This document shows, one piece after another, positions 5,437 to 9,823 of a stretch of DNA of 9,823 bases (position 1 is the stretch's first letter; every line of letters starts with the position of its first letter). A model generated the notes under the pieces. That model was not told where the DNA came from and searched no databases. It saw only the letters and a program-made list of their open reading frames with translations. The stretch spans positions 1-9,823 of the forward strand of contig JAKACF010000096.1 of the NCBI GenBank assembly GCA_021821585.1, given 5' to 3'. The stretch comes from Actinomycetes bacterium (GTDB lineage Bacteria > Actinomycetota > Acidimicrobiia > Acidimicrobiales > Bog-793). Both the position numbers and the translations under genes were made by a program.

Positions 5437-6717
5437 ATGCCCGCGACCGTCGTGGTGGGAACCCAGTGGGGAGACGAGGGCAAGGGCAAGCTCACCGACC
5501 TCCTCGCAAAGGACATGCGCCTCGTCGTCCGCTACCAGGGCGGCCACAACGCCGGCCACACCATCGTCGTCGACGGCCAGTCCTTCGCCCTCCAGCTCGT
5601 CCCGAGCGGTGTCCTCTACCCCCACACGGTGCCGGTGATCGGCAACGGCGTCGTCGTCGACCCGGCCGTGCTCCTCGCCGAGTGCGAGATGCTCGGCTCC
5701 CGCGGCATCGACACGAGCCGGCTCGTCCTGTCCGGCAACGCCCACCTGATCATGCCGTACCACTACGAGCTCGACCTCATGACCGAGCGCTACCTCGGAC
5801 AGAACAAGCTCGGGACGACCAAGCGGGGGATCGGCCCGGCCTATGCCGACAAGGCGGCGCGCATCGGGCTCAGGGTGCAGGACCTCACCGACCCGAAGAT
5901 CTTCCGCCAGAAGCTGGACGTCGTGCTCCGGGAGAAGAACGCCCTCCTCTCGCGGGTCTACAACCGCCTGCCCCTCGACGGCGAGGCGATCGCCGAGCGG
6001 TACCTCGGCGAGATCGCCCCCCGCATCGCACCGATGATCGGCGACACGGTCGCACTCGTCCACGAGGCGCTCGAGGCGGGAGAGCAGGTCATGCTGGAGG
6101 GGGCCCAGGCGACCTTCCTCGACGTCGACCACGGCACCTACCCCTTCGTCACCTCGTCGAACCCGGTGGCGGGCGGGGCCTGCGTCGGTGCGGGCATCGG
6201 ACCGAGGGACATCTCCCGAGTCGTCGGCATCGTGAAGGCCTACATCACCCGGGTCGGCTCGGGGCCCTTCCCGACCGAGGTGGAGGGCGAGACGGCGGAC
6301 TACCTCGTCGATCGGGGGCACGAGTACGGCACCAACACCGGCCGCCGGCGCCGCCCCGGCTGGCTCGACCTCGTGATGCTCCGCCAGGCGGTCCGCCTCA
6401 ACTCGCTCTCGGAGCTCGACATCACCAAGCTGGACGTCCTCTCACGGCTCGAGACGGTGAAGGTCTGCGTCGCCTACGAGGCCGACGGCACGGTCTACGA
6501 GCACGTCCCCTATCACCAGTCGGTGCTCCACCGGGTGTCGCCGGTCTACGAGGAGCTGCCGGGTTGGCAGGAGGACCTGGCCGGGGCCACGAGCGTCGAC
6601 GACCTGCCGGCGGCCGCACGGAGCTATGTCGAGCTCATCGCCAAGGCGGCCGGGGTGCCGGTCTCCTTCGTGGGCGTCGGGCCCGGGCGCGAGCAGTACG
6701 TCTCCTTCGCCGCGTGA
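5437..6717 (+). CDS. purA: Adenylosuccinate synthetase
   Basis: Joins IMP and aspartate to adenylosuccinate using GTP (EC 6.3.4.4), the first committed step from IMP to AMP. The product is 426 residues, normal for the family. It has the N-terminal GTP loop GTQWGDEGKGK (8-18, with D13 as the catalytic base and K16), GGHNAGHT (35-42, with catalytic H41), then TTKRGIGPAYADKAARIGLRV, FVTSSNPVAGGACVGAGIG and TRVGSGPFPTE. The TGRxRRxGW motif reads TGRRRRPGW. ATG 5437 is supported by GGAGGA upstream and by the family N-terminus beginning only a few residues before the GTP loop; a longer frame upstream is shadow sequence. It is the only gene here with an ATG start and a proper leader. It heads the purA-purD-purB-purC series and overlaps purD by 4 bp. 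Confidence 0.98.
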   Translation: MPATVVVGTQWGDEGKGKLTDLLAKDMRLVVRYQGGHNAGHTIVVDGQSFALQLVPSGVLYPHTVPVIGNGVVVDPAVLLAECEMLGSRGIDTSRLVLSGNAHLIMPYHYELDLMTERYLGQNKLGTTKRGIGPAYADKAARIGLRVQDLTDPKIFRQKLDVVLREKNALLSRVYNRLPLDGEAIAERYLGEIAPRIAPMIGDTVALVHEALEAGEQVMLEGAQATFLDVDHGTYPFVTSSNPVAGGACVGAGIGPRDISRVVGIVKAYITRVGSGPFPTEVEGETADYLVDRGHEYGTNTGRRRRPGWLDLVMLRQAVRLNSLSELDITKLDVLSRLETVKVCVAYEADGTVYEHVPYHQSVLHRVSPVYEELPGWQEDLAGATSVDDLPAAARSYVELIAKAAGVPVSFVGVGPGREQYVSFAA

Positions 6718-7991
6718 GGGTCTGCGTCGTCGGCTCCGGCGCCAGGGAGCACGCCCTCTGCTGGGCGATCGGCCGCTCCGCCGACGTCGTCGCCACGCCC
6801 GGCAACCCCGGCATCGACGGCCGGCTCGACAGCGGGCACGAGATGTCCTCGACGCCGGCTCCCCCCGAGGAGGTCGAGGCCGACCTCTACGTGATCGGCC
6901 CGGAGGCGCCCCTCGTCGACGGGCTCGCCGACCGGCTCCGGGCGCGGGGGAAGGCCGTCTTCGGACCGGGCGCCGCCGGGGCGGCGCTCGAGGGGTCCAA
7001 GCGCTACCTGAAGCAGGTGGCGAGCCGGGCCGGGGTCCCGACGGCACGGTGGGCCGCCTTCTCCTCGGGTGAGCTCGACGGGGCGCGGGCCTTCCTCGCC
7101 GGCCTCGAAGGTGGCTACGTCGTGAAGACCGACGGGCTGGCGGCCGGCAAGGGGGTGCTCGTCACGGGGGACCTCGACGAGGCGACCGCCGACCTCGAGG
7201 CGAAGCTGGCGGGGACCTCCTTCGGGGAGGCCGGCCGGCGCGTCGTGATCGAGGAGCGGATGCAGGGCGCCGAGCTCTCGCTGTTCTGCCTGACCGACGG
7301 GCACCGGGTCGTCCCGCTCGCCCCGGCCCAGGACTACAAGCGGATCGGGTCGGGCGACACCGGACCGAACACCGGCGGGATGGGGGCCTACTCGCCCGTG
7401 CCGGCGGTCGACGACGCACTCGTCGGGACCGTGGTCGACCGGATCGTCGAGCCGACCCTCGCCTACCTGCGCCGGGACGGCGTCGACTACCGGGGCCTGC
7501 TCTACGCCGGGCTCATGCTCACCGCCTCGGGCCCCCGCCTCATCGAGTTCAACGTCCGCTTCGGCGATCCCGAGACCGAGGCCATCCTGCCCCGGCTCGA
7601 GTCCGACCTCACCTCGCTGCTGGCCGCCGCCGCCGGCGGCGACCTCGGGGCGGCCGGGGAGGCGCCCCGCTTCTCGGCGGCGGCTGCCGTCTCGGTCGTG
7701 GCCGCCGCCCCCGGCTATCCCCTCACCCCGAGGACCGGCGGCCTCGTCCGGGGCGTCGCCGAGGCGGGTACCCTCGAGGGTGTGCTCGTCTTCCACGCCG
7801 GCACCACCCTCGACGGGGCGGGGGCGCTGCGCACCTCCGGCGGCCGGGTGCTCTGCGTGACGGCGGTCGGGGACGACCTGGCTGCCGCCCGGGCCTCCGC
7901 CTACCGGGCGGTCTCCGCCATCCACTTCGAGGGCATGCAGGTTCGCGACGACGTCGCCCTCCGGCCGCTCGTCGCCCTCGGGCCGCGATGA
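6714..7991 (+). CDS. purD: Phosphoribosylamine-glycine ligase (GAR synthetase)
   Basis: Couples glycine to 5-phosphoribosylamine with ATP (EC 6.3.4.13), the second step of IMP synthesis. The product has 425 residues, normal length. The N-domain begins with GSGAREHA (7-14). The ATP-grasp core shows GSKRYLKQVASRAGVPT, KTDGLAAGKGV (K138-V148), GPNTGGMGAYSP (G217 onward) and the metal-binding EFNVRFGDPETE (E278-E289); the C-terminal domain is complete. GTG 6714 overlaps the purA stop (GTGA, 6714-6717). No Shine-Dalgarno is visible in front of it, so translation probably depends on ribosomes finishing purA. The frame is open far upstream, but that part is arginine/proline-rich sequence inside purA and is not coding. 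Confidence 0.97.
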   Translation: MRVCVVGSGAREHALCWAIGRSADVVATPGNPGIDGRLDSGHEMSSTPAPPEEVEADLYVIGPEAPLVDGLADRLRARGKAVFGPGAAGAALEGSKRYLKQVASRAGVPTARWAAFSSGELDGARAFLAGLEGGYVVKTDGLAAGKGVLVTGDLDEATADLEAKLAGTSFGEAGRRVVIEERMQGAELSLFCLTDGHRVVPLAPAQDYKRIGSGDTGPNTGGMGAYSPVPAVDDALVGTVVDRIVEPTLAYLRRDGVDYRGLLYAGLMLTASGPRLIEFNVRFGDPETEAILPRLESDLTSLLAAAAGGDLGAAGEAPRFSAAAAVSVVAAAPGYPLTPRTGGLVRGVAEAGTLEGVLVFHAGTTLDGAGALRTSGGRVLCVTAVGDDLAAARASAYRAVSAIHFEGMQVRDDVALRPLVALGPR

Positions 7992-8001
7992 GGTCGCCGC
8001 G

Positions 8002-9336
8002 GTGATCCCCCGTTACTCGCTTCCGGAGATGGCCGCCCTCTTCTCCGACGAGCGGCGCTTCGAGCTCTGGCTCGAGGTGGAGCTGCTCGCCGTCGAGGCG
8101 TGGGCGGAGCTCGGCGTCGTCCCGCGCGACCACGCACGGGCCTGCCGGGAGCGGGCGCCGAAGGTCGACGGCGCCTTCGTCCAGGCCGTCCTCGAGCGGG
8201 AGCGGGTCACCGACCACGACGTCGCCGCCTTCGTCGACGTGGTCCAGGCGGCCGTCGGGGCGCCGGAGGGCAACTGGATCCACCACGGGCTCACCTCCTC
8301 CGACGTCGTCGACACGGCGCTGTGCGCCACTCTGAGCGAGGCCGCCGACCTCCTCCTCGAGGCCCTCGACGAGCTGATCGCCACGCTCCGACGCCGTGCG
8401 CTCGAGCACGCCGGCACGCCGATGCTCGGGCGGACCCACGGCATGCACGCCGAGCCGACGACCTTCGGGACGAAGCTGGCGCTCTACTGCCTGCAGGCGC
8501 TGCGCGACCGCGACCGGCTGCGGGCCGCCCGGAGGAACGTTGCCGTCGGCAAGCTGTCGGGGGCGGTCGGCACGTACTCGAACATCGACCCGGCCGTCGA
8601 GCGCCACGTCTGCGCGGCCCTCGGCCTCCGCCCGGTGCCGGCGACCCAGGTGATCTCGAGGGACCGCCACGCCGAGTACCTCTACGCCTGCGCGGCGGTC
8701 GGGACGACCATCGAGGCGATCTCGCTCGAGATCCGCCACCTCCAGCGCTCCGAGGTCGCCGAGGTGGAGGAGCCCTTCGGCGCCGGCCAGAAGGGCTCCT
8801 CGGCCATGCCCCACAAGCGCAACCCGATCACGGCCGAGCGCCTCTGCGGCCTGGCGAGGGTGCTCCGGGGCTACGCCCTCGCCGGCCTCGAGGACGTCGC
8901 CCTCTGGCACGAGCGGGACATCTCCCACAGCTCGGTCGAGCGGATCGTGCTGCCGGACGCCAGCCTGGCCGCCTACTACGCCCTCCGCCGGGCCACCCGC
9001 CTCGTCGACGGGCTCGTCGTCCGCTCGGAGCGGATGCTCGAGAACCTGACGGAGGGCTCCTACGGCCTCGTCTTCTCCCAGCCGGTCCTGCTCTCGCTCG
9101 TGGCGGCGGGCCTCAGCCGTGACGAGGCCTACCGAATCGTCCAGCGAGACGCCCGGCGGGCATACGAGGAGCGGCGACCGCTGCGCCGGGTCCTCGAGGA
9201 GGACCCGGCCGTCCCCGAGGCGCTCGGGCGGTCGGGGCACGACCTCGCCGAGGTCCTGGACGGGGCCTTCGACCTCGACCGGGCGCTCCGGCACGCACAT
9301 CGCACCATCGACACCATGGAGGAGTCCTTCAAGTGA
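8002..9336 (+). CDS. purB: Adenylosuccinate lyase
   Basis: Releases fumarate from two substrates (EC 4.3.2.2): SAICAR to AICAR in IMP synthesis and adenylosuccinate to AMP after PurA. It thus connects both halves of this operon. The product has 444 residues and belongs to the fumarase/aspartase superfamily, resembling the short Bacillus-type PurB. Visible sites are HHGLTSSD (94-101), GRTHGMHAEPT with the likely catalytic-acid histidine H146, and the signature loop GSSAMPHKRNP (265-275) carrying the catalytic serine. GTG 8002 lies 10 nt after the purD stop, with GAGG at 7990-7993 and an 8-nt spacer; the protein N-terminus (IPRYSLPEMAALFSDERRF) fits the family. The stop overlaps the purC start by 4 bp. 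Confidence 0.98.
   Translation: MIPRYSLPEMAALFSDERRFELWLEVELLAVEAWAELGVVPRDHARACRERAPKVDGAFVQAVLERERVTDHDVAAFVDVVQAAVGAPEGNWIHHGLTSSDVVDTALCATLSEAADLLLEALDELIATLRRRALEHAGTPMLGRTHGMHAEPTTFGTKLALYCLQALRDRDRLRAARRNVAVGKLSGAVGTYSNIDPAVERHVCAALGLRPVPATQVISRDRHAEYLYACAAVGTTIEAISLEIRHLQRSEVAEVEEPFGAGQKGSSAMPHKRNPITAERLCGLARVLRGYALAGLEDVALWHERDISHSSVERIVLPDASLAAYYALRRATRLVDGLVVRSERMLENLTEGSYGLVFSQPVLLSLVAAGLSRDEAYRIVQRDARRAYEERRPLRRVLEEDPAVPEALGRSGHDLAEVLDGAFDLDRALRHAHRTIDTMEESFK
9318..9324 (+). promoter_or_regulatory. Ribosome binding site of purC (GGAGGAG)
   Basis: GGAGGAG lies within the last codons of purB, 8 nt before GTG 9333. It decides the purC start and shows that purC can recruit ribosomes itself as well as by coupling to purB. 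Confidence 0.7.
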
Positions 9337-9823
9337 GCCTGGCCCACCTCTACTCGGGAAAGGTCCGTGACATCTACGACGCCGGCGACGGGCTGCTGCT
9401 CATGGTGGCGTCCGACCGGATCTCCGCCTTCGACCGGGTCTTCGCCGAGCCGGTCCCCGACAAGGGCCGGGTGCTGACCGCCATGACCGACTTCTGGAGC
9501 GGGGAGCTGGCGGACGTCGCCCCGACCCACCTCGTCACGGCCGACCCGGACCGCTTCCCTCCCGAGGCGAAGTCGCTCGAGGGCATCGCCGGCAGGGCGA
9601 TGCTCGTGCGCCGGGCGGAGATGCTGCCGATCGAGTGCATCGTCCGCGGCTACCTCGCCGGCTCGGCCTGGAAGGAGTACCGCACGACCGGCACGATGCA
9701 CGGGACGCCGCTCCCCGCCGGCCTGTCGGAGTCCGAGCGCCTGCCCGAGCCCGTCTTCACCCCCTCCACCAAGGCGACCGAGGGCCACGACGAGAACATC
9801 TCCTTCGACGCCGCCGCCGACCT
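9333..9823 (+). CDS. purC: SAICAR synthetase, N-terminal part (3' end outside window)
   Basis: Phosphoribosylaminoimidazole-succinocarboxamide synthase (EC 6.3.2.6) joins CAIR and aspartate with ATP; PurB then removes fumarate from the product. The first 163 residues are present and the frame is open to the window end. Motifs in order are LYSGKVRDIY (6-15, ATP-binding loop), SDRISAFDRV (27-36), PIECIVRGYLAGS (from P99) and FTPSTKATEGHDENIS (142-157), all typical of PurC. GTG 9333 overlaps the purB stop (GTGA, 9333-9336) and has a strong GGAGGAG 8 nt upstream. The order of motifs and lack of interruptions suggest an intact gene continuing beyond the window. Confidence 0.96.
   Translation, partial: MSLAHLYSGKVRDIYDAGDGLLLMVASDRISAFDRVFAEPVPDKGRVLTAMTDFWSGELADVAPTHLVTADPDRFPPEAKSLEGIAGRAMLVRRAEMLPIECIVRGYLAGSAWKEYRTTGTMHGTPLPAGLSESERLPEPVFTPSTKATEGHDENISFDAAAD

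Noticed and set aside
5466..6713. Upstream extension of the purD frame, as a possible fusion
   Set aside because: It is an out-of-frame reading of purA with composition-driven residues. PurD starts naturally at GTG 6714 with its N-terminal GSGAREHA block.
6624..7925. Minus-strand open frame (433 codons) opposite purD
   Set aside because: Same reasoning: no recognisable domain, antisense to an intact PurD with all motifs.
7723..9300. Long minus-strand open frame (525 codons) opposite purD end and purB
   Set aside because: It is opposite conserved purD and purB sequence; the protein is low-complexity, rich in G, R, E and V, with no family motif. It is a shadow of strong GC bias at third codon positions.
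1..9823. A new defence, mobile or biosynthetic system
   Set aside because: No transposase, integrase, phage, toxin-antitoxin, CRISPR, direct repeat array or attachment site is visible. Apart from two accessory genes all content is conserved housekeeping.

Overview
The window is very GC-rich. GTG outnumbers ATG as a start codon, and G/C dominates third codon positions so strongly that long shadow reading frames run opposite almost every gene. With an opcA gene directly behind zwf and actinobacterial-looking protein sequences, this points to a chromosomal segment of a high-GC Actinomycetota, perhaps an Acidimicrobiia-like lineage. The phylum is well supported; the class is a guess from the general look of the proteins.

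Left part, all on the + strand: the last 222 codons of the disaggregase ClpB (1-669), then, after 48 bp, glucose-6-phosphate dehydrogenase (zwf, 718-2241) and its assembly/activation partner opcA (2238-3236), translationally coupled by a GTGA overlap. Zwf and OpcA form the NADPH-generating entry step of the oxidative pentose phosphate pathway.

Middle part: a 249-bp gene-free gap with several inverted repeats lies between opcA and a convergent DUF2785 gene on the - strand (3486-4259). A 142-bp divergent spacer follows, then a + strand gene (4402-5283) that joins a GNAT acetyltransferase to a glyoxalase/VOC domain in one unbroken frame. These two genes are the accessory part of the window, and neither function is known.

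Right part: a purine operon, purA (5437-6717), purD (6714-7991), purB (8002-9336) and purC (from 9333, cut by the window end), with 4-bp overlaps or a 10-bp gap between genes. PurD and PurC act in IMP synthesis, PurA starts the IMP-to-AMP branch, and PurB serves both. A strong 12-bp hairpin sits just upstream of the likely purA promoter.

Regulatory reading: the DUF2785 gene and zwf each have a TAnnnT -10 element exactly 7 nt before a GTG, and the GNAT-VOC gene has a weaker version 6 nt before its GTG. This is what leaderless transcripts look like. purA instead has a short leader with a GGAGGA ribosome site. I see no mobile elements, CRISPR arrays, tRNA or rRNA genes, and no defence or biosynthetic gene system. 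Most of the window is ordinary housekeeping; the GNAT-VOC fusion and the promoter architecture are the points most worth a second look.
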